A stretch of DNA of 64,000 nt from Arthrobacter citreus (lineage in GTDB: Bacteria; Bacillota; Bacilli; Bacillales; Bacillaceae_G): positions 4,154,001 to 4,218,000 of the forward strand of contig CP053688.1 of assembly GCA_013200995.1 (NCBI GenBank), written 5' to 3'. A program made the translations under genes and the position numbers. Each line of letters opens with the position of its first letter. Positions within the stretch are counted from its first letter, which is position 1. Of this stretch, positions 48,297 through 60,121 are shown piece by piece. The notes under the pieces were generated by a model. It worked only from the letters and a program-made list of their open reading frames with translations. It was not told the origin of the DNA and did not search any database.

Positions 48297-48314
48297 TTAT
48301 GCAAAATTGAATAA
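48297..48314 (+). promoter_or_regulatory. Upstream activator site 3 (diamine operon)
   Basis: TTATGCAAAATTGAATAA, the best copy of the palindrome; a weaker half copy is at 48277. About 50-60 bp before the -24 element. Confidence 0.7.
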
Positions 48315-48364
48315 TAATTGTACAGAGTATTCAGTAAAAACCTTGTAAATTAGCGATATTTAAG

Positions 48365-48382
48365 TTGGCACAGTTCTTGCAA
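48365..48382 (+). promoter_or_regulatory. Sigma-54 promoter of the diamine catabolic operon
   Basis: TTGGCACAGTTCTTGCAA, near-perfect consensus. Confidence 0.95.
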
Positions 48383-48422
48383 ACTATTAAATTGTTAAGA
48401 AATTAAGGAGGGTTTATATACA

Positions 48423-51342
<2,920 letters not shown>

Positions 51343-51351
51343 TTTATTCAC

Positions 51352-51390
51352 CAGCATGTCATGACATTATAGATCATGACATGCTTTCAT
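51352..51390 (+). terminator. Terminator/attenuator after patA
   Basis: Perfect 12-bp stem AGCATGTCATGA / TCATGACATGCT followed by TTTC. Confidence 0.75.
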
Positions 51391-51430
51391 TACAGTCGGA
51401 AAAAATCGTTATAGATAGGACGGTGCAATA

Positions 51431-52798
51431 ATGGCAGATCGAAAATTTGTTAAAATCCAAACTTCAATTCCAGGACCAAAATCACAAGAGCTGCTTGCTC
51501 GAAGAAATAAAGTGGTTCCAAAAGCAATTAGTAATAATAGTGAAGCATTCGTAAAAAAGGCAAAAGGTGCACTAGTTGAGGATATTGATGGCAATACGTT
51601 TATTGACTTTGCTGGTGCAATTGGAACTCTAAATGTGGGACATTCCCATCCTAGAGTAGTAAGAGCACTTCAAGGACAAGCCGGTGATTATATTCATACA
51701 GGCTTTAATGTCATGATGTATGAATCTTATATTCAACTTGCTGAAAGACTAGCCGAAATTTCGCCTGGGGATTTCGATAAACAAGTAGCATTTTTTAATA
51801 GTGGTGCAGAAGCAGTTGAAAATGCAGTGAAAATTGCTAGAAAATATACAAAGCGTCAAGGCATCATTTCGTTTACTAGAGGATTCCACGGTCGTACTTT
51901 AATGACGATGACAATGACAAGTAAAGTTAAGCCATACAAATATGGATTTGGACCATTTGCTCCGGAAGTGTATAAAGCACCTTATCCATACGTATATCGT
52001 CGTCCAGAACAAATGAATGAAAAAGAATATAGTAATTTCATCATTGAACAATTTGAGCAGTTCCTAATTGCAGAAGTGGCACCAGAAACAATTGCTGCTG
52101 TTGTAATGGAACCAATTCAAGGCGAAGGCGGCTTTATTGTTCCGGATCTTGATTTTGTTAAAAGAGTTAGAGAAATTTGTACGCAGTATGGCATATTGTT
52201 TGTAGCAGATGAAATTCAAACTGGATTCGCTAGAACAGGTAAATATTTTGCGATCGAGCACTTTGGAGTTGAGCCTGATTTAATTACGATTTCAAAATCA
52301 ATGGGTGCAGGAGTACCTATTAGTGGCGTAATTGGTAGAAAAGAAATAATGGAAGCTTCTGATAGTGGTGAAATAGGCGGAACATATTCTGGTAGTCCAC
52401 TTGGATGCCGTGCTGCATTAGCAGTACTCGACATCATTGAAGAAGAAGAATTAAATGATCGAGCTGTTGTCATTGGTGAAAAGGTTAATGAGAAAATGAA
52501 CCAATGGGCAGAACGATTTGAACAAATTGGCGATATTCGTGGAATTGGCGCAATGTGTGCGATGGAGATTGTCACAAATAAAAAGGATAAAACACCAGAT
52601 AAAGCTACAGTTGGAAAGATTGTAAAAGAAGCAAATAACAGAGGGTTAATGTTATTAAGCGCAGGAATTTTTGGTAACGTGATTCGTTTATTAATGCCAC
52701 TTACGATTACTGATGAGCAGCTTGAAGAAGGGCTAGATATTTTAAGAGAGTCCATCGAGGCTGTATTAGTTCCAGAACTTCAATTGGAGGTAAACTAA
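51431..52798 (+). CDS. gabT: 4-Aminobutyrate (and 5-aminovalerate) aminotransferase
   Basis: A 455-residue class III aminotransferase of the GabT type: [71 protein letters not shown] with the PLP Lys. It moves the amino group of GABA to 2-oxoglutarate to give succinate semialdehyde; the same family (DavT) uses 5-aminovalerate. The next ORF begins directly after the stop (gabD), whose ribosome binding site is inside this gene. The reach to 5-aminovalerate is inferred from the downstream CoA steps. Confidence 0.93.
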   Translation: MADRKFVKIQTSIPGPKSQELLARRNKVVPKAISNNSEAFVKKAKGALVEDIDGNTFIDFAGAIGTLNVGHSHPRVVRALQGQAGDYIHTGFNVMMYESYIQLAERLAEISPGDFDKQVAFFNSGAEAVENAVKIARKYTKRQGIISFTRGFHGRTLMTMTMTSKVKPYKYGFGPFAPEVYKAPYPYVYRRPEQMNEKEYSNFIIEQFEQFLIAEVAPETIAAVVMEPIQGEGGFIVPDLDFVKRVREICTQYGILFVADEIQTGFARTGKYFAIEHFGVEPDLITISKSMGAGVPISGVIGRKEIMEASDSGEIGGTYSGSPLGCRAALAVLDIIEEEELNDRAVVIGEKVNEKMNQWAERFEQIGDIRGIGAMCAMEIVTNKKDKTPDKATVGKIVKEANNRGLMLLSAGIFGNVIRLLMPLTITDEQLEEGLDILRESIEAVLVPELQLEVN

Positions 52799-54256
52799 AT
52801 GAGCCAAATTAAAGAAAAATACGAAGTCTACCCTATGTATATAGACGGTGCATGGATTGGGACTGATCATGAATATTATACAAAGGTTACAAATCCTGCA
52901 ACTGGAGCGGTTGTAGGTGCAATTCCAACAGGTGGTACATATGAAGCAAAATTAGCTGTTGATGCTGCTCATAAAGCCTTCAAAACTTGGTCAAAAAAGA
53001 CTGCAGAAGAAAGATATCATTTATTAATGAATTGGTATCGACTGATTGACGAAAAGAAAGAAGAAATTGCTAGATTAATGACAATTGAGCAAGGGAAACC
53101 AGTAAAAGAAGCGCTAGGTGAGACTGTTTATGCAAATGGCTTTATTTCTTGGTATGCAGAAGAAGGTAAACGCATATACGGAGAAACAATTCCTGCATCA
53201 CAGCCTAATAAGCGAATTCTTATTAGAAAAGAACCTGTAGGTGTTGTAGCAGCAATTACACCATGGAATTTTCCAGCAGCAATGATTACTAGAAAAGTTG
53301 CGCCTGCTCTTGCAGCTGGTTGTACGACGGTTATTAAACCAGCAACACAAACACCTTTAACAGCATTAAAGCTGGCAGAGCTTGCTCATGAAGCAGGAAT
53401 TCCAAAAGGTGTAATTAATGTTGTTACTGGTAAATCGTCTGAAATTGGTGACGTATGGTTAAAAGATCCTAGAGTAACGAAAATTACATTTACTGGTTCT
53501 ACTGAAGTTGGTAAAACGCTAATGAAGGGTGCAGCAGAAAATGTCAAAAAGGTTTCTCTTGAACTTGGAGGAAACGCGCCATTTATCGTCATGGATGATG
53601 CCGATTTATCAAAGGCAGCAGTTGGTTTAGTTCAGTCAAAATTCCGAAATGCTGGCCAAACTTGTATTTGTACAAATCGTATTTACGTACAAGAAAGTGT
53701 AGCAGAAAAGTTTACAGACCTATTTACAAAAGAATTGGAAAAATTAAAAGTTGGTAATGGTTTAGAAGAAGGAGTTGATGTTGGTCCTCTAATTGATCAT
53801 TCAGCTTTAGAAAAGGTAAAAACATTAGTCGAGGATGCTACTAAAAATGGTGGGAAAATAGTATTCAGCGGTAATAAACCAAAAGAAGAAAATGGATATT
53901 ATTATGCACCAACAATTTTAACTGGAATTACAGATGAAATGGCATGTATGAAGGAAGAAATTTTTGGACCTCTAGCACCGATTTCTACTTTTAAAACGGA
54001 AGAGGAGGTAATCGAAAGAGCAAATAATTCAAATTATGGTCTAGCTGCATATGTGTATACAGAGAATTTAAGTCGTTCATTCCGTATTACAGAAGCACTT
54101 GAATACGGAATTATTGGTTTAAATGATGCTTTACCTTCAGCTGTTCAAGTTCCATTTGGTGGTTATAAAGAGAGCGGTCTAGGAAGAGAAGGCGGTCACT
54201 TCGGAATTGAGGAATTTTTAGAAGTTAAATATATCTCAATAGGGTTAGACATTTAA
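52799..54256 (+). CDS. gabD: Succinate/glutarate semialdehyde dehydrogenase
   Basis: A 485-residue ALDH of the GabD group. Catalytic Glu in LELGGNAPFIVMDDAD and Cys in NAGQTCICTNRIYVQ, the latter motif typical of succinate-semialdehyde dehydrogenases. It oxidises succinate semialdehyde or (DavD role) glutarate semialdehyde. Starts immediately after gabT with TTGGAGG just upstream, so the two are coupled. Confidence 0.93.
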   Translation: MSQIKEKYEVYPMYIDGAWIGTDHEYYTKVTNPATGAVVGAIPTGGTYEAKLAVDAAHKAFKTWSKKTAEERYHLLMNWYRLIDEKKEEIARLMTIEQGKPVKEALGETVYANGFISWYAEEGKRIYGETIPASQPNKRILIRKEPVGVVAAITPWNFPAAMITRKVAPALAAGCTTVIKPATQTPLTALKLAELAHEAGIPKGVINVVTGKSSEIGDVWLKDPRVTKITFTGSTEVGKTLMKGAAENVKKVSLELGGNAPFIVMDDADLSKAAVGLVQSKFRNAGQTCICTNRIYVQESVAEKFTDLFTKELEKLKVGNGLEEGVDVGPLIDHSALEKVKTLVEDATKNGGKIVFSGNKPKEENGYYYAPTILTGITDEMACMKEEIFGPLAPISTFKTEEEVIERANNSNYGLAAYVYTENLSRSFRITEALEYGIIGLNDALPSAVQVPFGGYKESGLGREGGHFGIEEFLEVKYISIGLDI

Positions 54257-54264
54257 AAAATTTG

Positions 54265-54320
54265 TAAGCCAGTTAAACATTCAGGTGCAGGCAATTGTAA
54301 TTGAGTGTTTACTGGCTTAT
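54265..54320 (+). terminator. Hairpin between gabD and the CoA-transferase gene
   Basis: A long stem TAAGCCAGT..AAACA / TGTTT.ACTGGCTTA without a long T-run; it may attenuate or separate the last two genes. Confidence 0.55.
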
Positions 54321-54346
54321 TAACTAGATTAATAGAGGTGGAAAAG

Positions 54347-55531
54347 TTGCCGGGTGCATTACATGGAGTTAAAATCATTGATTTAACAAGAGTGCTAGCC
54401 GGTCCCTTTTGTACGATGATCCTTGGGGATTTGGGGGCCGAGGTCATAAAAGTAGAAAGTATAAATATTGGTGATGAAACAAGAGGATGGGGGCCACCTT
54501 TCGTGGAAGGTGAAAGCGCTTATTATTTATGTGCAAACCGCAATAAGCAGGGCATCACCTTGAACTTAAAAAGTGAGCAAGGTAAAGAAATTTTAAAAAA
54601 GCTAATTTCAGAGGCTGATGTAGTTGTTCAAAATTTCAAACCTGGCACATTGAAGAAGCTAGGCTTTGGCTATGAAGATTTGAAAAAAATAAAAGGTGAC
54701 ATTATATTAGCTTCCATTAGTGGATTTGGCAGTGTAGGGCCGAGTTCAAGTCTACCGGGATATGATTATATCATTCAAGCAATGTCTGGTTTAATGAGCA
54801 TTACAGGCGAGAAAGAAGCAGAGCCAACAAAGGTAGGAGTAGCTATTTCTGACGTTTTAACTGGTTTATTTACATGTATTGGGATTCTTGCTTCACTGCA
54901 ACATCGGAGTCGTACAGGGGAAGGCCAGGAAATTGATATTTCTTTGTTTGACTCACAACTAGCTGCTTTAGTAAATGTAGCTAGTAATTATTTATGCAGT
55001 GGAATTGTACCTGAACGAATGGGAAATCATCATCCTAATATCGTTCCATATCAAGTTTTTACGGCGAGTGATGGGGAACTTGTCATAGCAGTTGGTAATG
55101 ATGAACAATTTAAACGATTTGCGCTATTAATCGATGAGCCAACTTTATTGAACGAAACATTTAAAACAAATACTAGTCGACTACAGCATAGAAAACTTAT
55201 AGAGCAATTAATTCAAAACAAGTTAAAAACGAAAACTAAAAATGAATGGAAAGAATTATTAGATCAAAATGGAATCCCGAATGGACCAATCAATAATGTG
55301 AGTGAAGCCCTACAGTCTGAACAAGCTAAGTCGAGAGATATGGTGTTGGATGTAAACCACCCATATATTAAAGATTTAAAACTAGTCGGATCACCATTAA
55401 AATTATCAAAAACACCAGTTGAAGTATTAAGACACCCACCCCTGCACGGCGAACATACTGATGAAATAATGAGTAAGCTAGGTTATTCCCGAATTGAAAT
55501 AGAAGAAATGAAATTAAATAAAACAATTTGA
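54347..55531 (+). CDS. Family III (CaiB/BaiF) CoA-transferase, probable glutarate CoA-transferase
   Basis: A 394-residue family III CoA-transferase. N-terminal CoA-binding pattern VKIIDLTRVLAGPFCTMILGDLGAEVIKVE, catalytic Asp in LPGYDYIIQAMSGLM (~residue 142). Between GabD and a glutaryl-CoA-dehydrogenase-like protein, its expected job is to activate glutarate to glutaryl-CoA with succinyl-CoA as donor, as the human SUGCT and related enzymes do. The start is TTG 54347 with GAGGTG 6 bp upstream; a longer frame to 54305 would enter the upstream hairpin. Confidence 0.85.
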   Translation: MPGALHGVKIIDLTRVLAGPFCTMILGDLGAEVIKVESINIGDETRGWGPPFVEGESAYYLCANRNKQGITLNLKSEQGKEILKKLISEADVVVQNFKPGTLKKLGFGYEDLKKIKGDIILASISGFGSVGPSSSLPGYDYIIQAMSGLMSITGEKEAEPTKVGVAISDVLTGLFTCIGILASLQHRSRTGEGQEIDISLFDSQLAALVNVASNYLCSGIVPERMGNHHPNIVPYQVFTASDGELVIAVGNDEQFKRFALLIDEPTLLNETFKTNTSRLQHRKLIEQLIQNKLKTKTKNEWKELLDQNGIPNGPINNVSEALQSEQAKSRDMVLDVNHPYIKDLKLVGSPLKLSKTPVEVLRHPPLHGEHTDEIMSKLGYSRIEIEEMKLNKTI

Positions 55532-55544
55532 GGAGGAAATAAAA

Positions 55545-56762
55545 ATGGATTTTTCATTATCAGAAGAACAAGTTAGTGTAAGGAAAGTAGTCAGGTCATT
55601 TGTAGACCGAGAAATTATCCCTTTTATTAAAGAATGGGATGAAAAAGGACATTTTGAAGTAAATATTTTAAAGCGACTAGCTGATTTACAATTAATGGGT
55701 GTATGTATTCCAGAACAATATGGTGGAGTAGGGATGGATTATAATACATTAGCGATTGTATGTGAGGAATTAGAAAGAGGGGACACAGCATTTAGAACGG
55801 CAGTCTCAGTGCATACAGGATTAAACAGCATGACTTTATTACAATGGGGTACTGAAGAACAAAAGAAAAAATACTTAGTACCTCAAGCCCAAGGGAATAA
55901 AATTGGAGCATTTGGATTAACTGAACCGAATGCAGGCTCAGATGTGGTCGCAATGACAACGACTGCTGTAAAAGACGGAGATAGCTATATTTTAAACGGG
56001 TCTAAAACATGGATCTCATTATGTGATGTTGCTGACCATTTCTTAATTTTTGCTAAAACAAACCATGACTTAAAGCATCACGGAATATCTTGTTTTATTG
56101 TAGAGCGTACATTTGAAGGCGTTTCCACAAAAGCAATTAAAGGAAAAATGGGTATTAGAGCTGGGAATACAGGCGAAGTATTTTTAGATGATGTAAGAGT
56201 ACCTGCTGAAAACCTTTTAGGCTTTGAAGGTGAAGGCTTTAAAATTGCCATGTCAGCACTAGATAACGGTCGATTTACAGTAGCTGCTGGTGCTTGCGGC
56301 TTAATTCAAGCATCTCTTGAAGCGAGTGTAAAATACTGCCACGAACGTAAAACATTCGGCAAAGAAATCGGAAAGCACCAACTAGTACAACAAATGATTG
56401 CAAAAATGTCATCAAATTTAGAAATCTCTAGATTATTAGTATACAAAGCAGGTTGGTTAAAAAATAACGGTAAACGAAATACAAGAGAAACATCACTAGC
56501 AAAATGGATTTCATGTAATGCCGCAAATGAAGCAGCAAACGATGCAGTACAAATCCATGGAGCATATGGATTCTCAAACGAATTCCCTGTAGAGCGCTAC
56601 TTAAGAAACTCAAAAGCACCTGTAATTTATGAAGGTACTCGTGAAATTCACACAATTATGCAAGCTGAATACGACCTTGGCTATAGAGAGGATAAAGTTT
56701 TAAGAAAAATGCTTCCATCATGGCCATTTGAAGAAGTTTCAGTGGAAGTAGTGAAGTCTTAA
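55545..56762 (+). CDS. Glutaryl-CoA dehydrogenase-like acyl-CoA dehydrogenase
   Basis: A 405-residue FAD flavoprotein of the acyl-CoA dehydrogenase family: FGLTEPNAGSD and WISLCDVAD (FAD and substrate), catalytic Glu363 in IYEGTREIH. Arg84 in AFRTAVSVHTGL aligns with human GCDH Arg94 (YRSAMSVQSSL), which holds the substrate gamma-carboxylate; this supports glutaryl-CoA as substrate. It would oxidatively decarboxylate glutaryl-CoA to crotonyl-CoA, passing electrons to ETF encoded elsewhere. GGAGGAAA precedes ATG 55545. A plain short-chain acyl-CoA dehydrogenase is the alternative. Confidence 0.85.
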   Translation: MDFSLSEEQVSVRKVVRSFVDREIIPFIKEWDEKGHFEVNILKRLADLQLMGVCIPEQYGGVGMDYNTLAIVCEELERGDTAFRTAVSVHTGLNSMTLLQWGTEEQKKKYLVPQAQGNKIGAFGLTEPNAGSDVVAMTTTAVKDGDSYILNGSKTWISLCDVADHFLIFAKTNHDLKHHGISCFIVERTFEGVSTKAIKGKMGIRAGNTGEVFLDDVRVPAENLLGFEGEGFKIAMSALDNGRFTVAAGACGLIQASLEASVKYCHERKTFGKEIGKHQLVQQMIAKMSSNLEISRLLVYKAGWLKNNGKRNTRETSLAKWISCNAANEAANDAVQIHGAYGFSNEFPVERYLRNSKAPVIYEGTREIHTIMQAEYDLGYREDKVLRKMLPSWPFEEVSVEVVKS

Positions 56763-56784
56763 TTTAAAATGTGTAAACAAAAAA

Positions 56785-56819
56785 GGACCGGGCTGATTAT
56801 TGCCCGGTTTTGTTTTTAA
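56785..56819 (+). terminator. Terminator of the diamine/glutarate operon
   Basis: ACCGGGC / GCCCGGT stem followed by a T-run. Confidence 0.92.
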
Positions 56820-56885
56820 ATTGTATACATAATGGATCATTTTTCATTTTGGAATTCAATATAATTTGTCATAACTATTAATTAA

Positions 56886-57317
56886 TTACATCTCTTTATA
56901 GTACTTTAAACGGTAAAAACTGTTAGATCCAAGGAGAAACATATATGCAAAAACTAATAGTAACAACATGGTAAAATCTATATCCATCAAGGCAAATGCT
57001 AAGATTAAGGCTCCAAACACTAAAACCATCATGTCATATGCTTTCGCTTTTGCTTGATTAGCGATTGCCAAATTACGCTCATCTTTTTTGTTAATTTCTA
57101 GCTTTTTTGCTGCGACAGGATTATTCTTCACAGCGAAACGGAGCAGTATTTCTCCCATACCGTGACCAAAAATACTACAGCCAAGCCCAAAACAGATATA
57201 AGGTAACACTCGTAGCAAACCTTGTGGATCGTGATTTGTTTTGATGAAGTAAATACCACCCGCTAGTAGTATAAAAGCCACTGCGGTAAGATAATAAATT
57301 GAATTAGTTTTTTTCAT
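56886..57317 (-). CDS. Four-helix membrane protein partnered with an XRE regulator
   Basis: A 143-residue protein with four predicted membrane helices (YYLTAVAFILLAGGIYF, VLPYICFGLGCSIFGHGMG, MMVLVFGALILAFALM, MLLLLVFAYMFLLG) and a charged cytosolic loop rich in Lys/Glu (AKKLEINKKDERNL). It resembles small DUF-type proteins found after XRE regulators in Bacillus. It follows the regulator gene by 3 bp, so both form one operon. Function unknown; a membrane sensor or stress protein is possible. Confidence 0.78.
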   Translation of the reverse strand: MKKTNSIYYLTAVAFILLAGGIYFIKTNHDPQGLLRVLPYICFGLGCSIFGHGMGEILLRFAVKNNPVAAKKLEINKKDERNLAIANQAKAKAYDMMVLVFGALILAFALMDIDFTMLLLLVFAYMFLLGSNSFYRLKYYKEM

Positions 57318-57320
57318 ACT

Positions 57321-57521
57321 TTAATCCTCCTCATAAATAAAGATTTCTTCAATACTCATACCGAAAAAACGAGCAATTTTGAACGCTAAAAGGATAGAAG
57401 GGTTATAACGTCCGTTTTCCAGTGAACCGATCGTTTGCCTTGACACTTCAAGAGCTGTTGCTAATTCTTCTTGTTTAATTCCGCGTTGCTTACGGATTTC
57501 TTCTAAACGGTTGAGCAACAT
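57321..57521 (-). CDS. XRE-family (Cro/CI-like) transcriptional regulator
   Basis: A 66-residue protein that is one helix-turn-helix domain: LEEIRKQRGIKQEELATALEVSRQTIGSLENGRYNPS, with the NGRYNPS motif common to YgzD/YvaO-like small regulators. Probable autoregulator: a 22-bp perfect palindrome (57537-57558) lies between its promoter and start codon, and a second TTTCC / GGAAA repeat lies upstream (57598-57614). AAGGGGGG precedes ATG 57521. Confidence 0.9.
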   Translation of the reverse strand: MLLNRLEEIRKQRGIKQEELATALEVSRQTIGSLENGRYNPSILLAFKIARFFGMSIEEIFIYEED

Positions 57522-57536
57522 TGTCCCCCCTTTTTT

Positions 57537-57558
57537 TATGGAAAGTTAACTTTCCATA
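57537..57558 (-). promoter_or_regulatory. Perfect palindromic operator of the XRE gene pair
   Basis: Two 11-base arms (TATGGAAAGTT and its complement) meet without a spacer. A promoter TTGATA / TAAACT with 17-bp spacing lies just upstream on the minus strand, so binding here would block it. A related inverted repeat is at 57598-57614. Confidence 0.78.
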
Positions 57559-57821
57559 GATTAAGTTTATCGTGCAAATGGAGCAATATCAAGCATACTT
57601 TCCATTTGGAAAAGAATTTATTTATTGAACGATCGCATTGCCTTAGCTGAACCAAAGTAGAGGATGATTATTAGTCGAATATCATTTATTTCAATATGTG
57701 ACAAATTACTTCAATAATATAAAAGGGAAATACTGTAAATTATCGAATGTAATAATAAACTGTAATAAGTTGAGGAACAGCTAAACTAATAATTGAAAAT
57801 GAGGTGAGGTAAATTACAACA

Positions 57822-57995
57822 TTGGGATATTTATTTTGGGGATTTGTTATTTTAATAATCGCATTTGGTTATTTTATGCAAAAGAAATTCGGAACGGGCG
57901 CACCAAATAAAAGTGATAATCAAACAATGAATGAAGAAATTGGGAGAGAAACAACTAAAGTTAATAATACGAATAACCCTTCAGGACCATTTTAA
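57822..57995 (+). CDS. Small single-helix membrane protein (57 residues)
   Basis: A short ORF, open from TTG 57822 to TAA 57995: one N-terminal membrane helix (LGYLFWGFVILIIAFGYFM) followed by a polar Asn/Thr/Lys-rich tail ending NNPSGPF. GAGGTGAGG lies about 12 bp upstream, further than ideal, so the true start may be the ATT nine bases earlier. It is not in frame with any longer gene. Function unknown. Confidence 0.55.
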   Translation: MGYLFWGFVILIIAFGYFMQKKFGTGAPNKSDNQTMNEEIGRETTKVNNTNNPSGPF

Positions 57996-58107
57996 AAAGT
58001 TTGATGTGATTACTGCAAAAGTGAGTGTGGTCTATCAAAAACGAGTCGAATCACCTTTTTTATATCAACATAAATAGAAGTAATCTTTAAAGGAGTAACT
58101 TTCCAAA

Positions 58108-58542
58108 ATGAACATAACAACAATCGGTTTCTCAAAAAAATCTTTAAGAACCTTCTCAACAATGCTTCAACAAAATAGAGTTACTCATCTAATTGATACT
58201 CGGCTACATAACACATCACAACTAGCAGGATACGCCAAAAAAGACGACTTACAATTTGTAATGCGTCTATTAAATATTCAATACACACATGACACAGATT
58301 TAGCACCAACAGAAGAATTACTTAAAGCAATTAAGAAAAAAGAAATCGAGTGGAATGACTTCGAAAAAGACTTTTTGAACTTGATTCAAAACCGTAAAAT
58401 TGAAAAAAAAATAAACGATTTTACAAGTATTGGCGTTCCATGCTTTTTATGTAGCGAAGAAAAACCACACCATTGTCATCGTAAATTAGTAGTAGAATAC
58501 TTAAGAGAATTTGATCATCGTTTTGAAATTATTCATTTATAA
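58108..58542 (+). CDS. DUF488-family protein
   Basis: A 144-residue protein with the DUF488 features: LIDTRLHNTSQLAGYAKKDDLQFV in the N-terminal half and CFLCSEEKPHHCHRKLVVEYL at the C-terminus (conserved Cys, Glu and His). Members are small soluble proteins of unknown function, sometimes with a Cys/His metal-like cluster. AAAGGAG before ATG 58108. Confidence 0.85.
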   Translation: MNITTIGFSKKSLRTFSTMLQQNRVTHLIDTRLHNTSQLAGYAKKDDLQFVMRLLNIQYTHDTDLAPTEELLKAIKKKEIEWNDFEKDFLNLIQNRKIEKKINDFTSIGVPCFLCSEEKPHHCHRKLVVEYLREFDHRFEIIHL

Positions 58543-58562
58543 GGCAATTTAAATCAAAAAGT

Positions 58563-58593
58563 AAAGACTGTCCATTAAAGACAGTCTTATTTA
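58563..58593. terminator. Bidirectional terminator between convergent genes
   Basis: AAGACTGTC / GACAGTCTT perfect stem, flanked by A/T runs. Confidence 0.85.
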
Positions 58594-58595
58594 AG

Positions 58596-58946
58596 TTATT
58601 TTATATGAGTACTCAAGTTATTTTGTATTTGCTGTAAAACATCATCAACATGATCCATTTCCAAAATAATTTTATCGTACTTATGATTATTCAATGTTAA
58701 GACTAAATTGCCTTTGTTCGTACTTGTCGCCACAAAATAATTCAAACCGTCCTTTTTAAAAAAACCATATTTACTTGGACCCATATGTGTACCATATACT
58801 TTCCATAAATACTGCTGGATGTCTTCTATTGAAACTTCCTTAATATCATTATAGGGAATTTCAATTTTATGCTTTAGCCCAAGTACAGATTCTAAACTAG
58901 ATAATGTAATAACTAATTGATTTTCTTCAAATAAAATTGTTTTCAT
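58596..58946 (-). CDS. Hypothetical PH-like protein (116 residues)
   Basis: A soluble protein with mostly beta pattern and one C-terminal amphipathic helix (DHVDDVLQQIQNNL), like bacterial pleckstrin-homology domains. I do not recognise a specific family. The true start is ATG 58946 with AAGGAGGG upstream; an in-frame extension to 59027 lacks a ribosome binding site. Confidence 0.65.
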   Translation of the reverse strand: MKTILFEENQLVITLSSLESVLGLKHKIEIPYNDIKEVSIEDIQQYLWKVYGTHMGPSKYGFFKKDGLNYFVATSTNKGNLVLTLNNHKYDKIILEMDHVDDVLQQIQNNLSTHIK

Positions 58947-59029
58947 AAACGTTCCCTCCTTACTTCTTATACGAATGAGAATCGAATTTCGTTCATTTTT
59001 TTTAAAAATCGTATATTTCAAGAGCAATT

Positions 59030-59067
59030 TAAAAATGAGCGATCGTTGTTATCGGAATCGCTCATCT
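59030..59067 (-). terminator. Terminator of cydAB
   Basis: Stem ATGAGCGAT / ATCGCTCAT with T-run on the minus strand. Confidence 0.88.
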
Positions 59068-59097
59068 ATACAAAATTAAACAAACGTTTAATTGAAT

Positions 59098-60105
59098 TCA
59101 ATACTCTAAATCAGATGAAGTAACTCGCTTTCGAAACACCCAGTATGTCCAAATTTGATACGCAAGCACAAATGGAATTGTAGAAAACGCAACAATTGTC
59201 ATGATTTTTAAAGTATAAGGACTTGATGAAGCATTATAAATCGTTAAAGAATAAGCAGGATCAATCGAACTGATCATAACTCTTGGGAATAAATCTAAAA
59301 AAACGGTAATAGTTGAAAAGACAATTGTTAAACCGGTCATTATAAATGCCCAGCCTTCACGTTTAATTTTAATAAAATAGCGGACAGAAAATAATGTGAT
59401 CCCGGATAAAATCGGAATCGCTCCTGGAACGACACCGTAGCGCGTAAAAAAGTCTGTTTGAAAATAAGCTAGTATAATAAAAATAGACATAAATGTAGTG
59501 GTCCACATACCAATTTTAAGAGCCACTGAGAAAGCTTTTTCTCTTAGTTCGCCTACCGTTTTAAGACAGATAAATAACGCTCCATGTAGAAGAAACAGTA
59601 GTACAATACTAATTCCGCCAGTCACTGAAAAAACACTGATTAAGTCCCAAAACGTACCAACATAATTCATTTTAGAATCAATTGGAACGCCTCGCATTAA
59701 ATTGGCAAGTGCAACTCCCCATAAGAATGGAGGCAATAAGCTACCGAAAAAAATAATCCAATCCCAAGTTGAACGCCAAGCTGGGCTTTTTTGTTTGCTA
59801 CGAAACTCAAATGCGACTCCTCGACCAATCAAAGCTAATAGCATTAAAAAGAGAGCCATATAAAAACCGCTAAACAGGGTAGCATACCAATTTGGAAAAG
59901 CTGCAAACATTGCACCTCCAGCGGTAATAAACCATACTTCATTCCCATCCCAAAATGGACCTATCGTATTAATGATTATTCTCCGATCTGTATCACTTTT
60001 ACCGATAAACGGTAATAGCATTCCAACGCCAAAATCGAAGCCTTCTAGGAAAAAAAATCCGATAAATAGAACGGCTATTAAAATAAACCATGTGGTCTCT
60101 AACAT
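59098..60105 (-). CDS. cydB: Cytochrome bd ubiquinol oxidase subunit II
   Basis: A 335-residue membrane protein with eight or nine helices and the CydB pattern: GFFFLEGFDFGVGMLLPF, GPFWDGNEVWFITAGGAMFAAFPNWYA. It forms the terminal oxidase with CydA, which uses quinol and O2. It follows cydA by 16 bp. The assembly genes cydCD are not in the window. Confidence 0.94.
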   Translation of the reverse strand: MLETTWFILIAVLFIGFFFLEGFDFGVGMLLPFIGKSDTDRRIIINTIGPFWDGNEVWFITAGGAMFAAFPNWYATLFSGFYMALFLMLLALIGRGVAFEFRSKQKSPAWRSTWDWIIFFGSLLPPFLWGVALANLMRGVPIDSKMNYVGTFWDLISVFSVTGGISIVLLFLLHGALFICLKTVGELREKAFSVALKIGMWTTTFMSIFIILAYFQTDFFTRYGVVPGAIPILSGITLFSVRYFIKIKREGWAFIMTGLTIVFSTITVFLDLFPRVMISSIDPAYSLTIYNASSSPYTLKIMTIVAFSTIPFVLAYQIWTYWVFRKRVTSSDLEY

Positions 60106-60121
60106 ATATAAATAGTCTCCT

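Noticed and set aside
52216..52755. 179-codon open frame antisense to gabT.
   Set aside because: Ser/Ile-rich shadow of a strongly conserved gene; no ribosome binding site.
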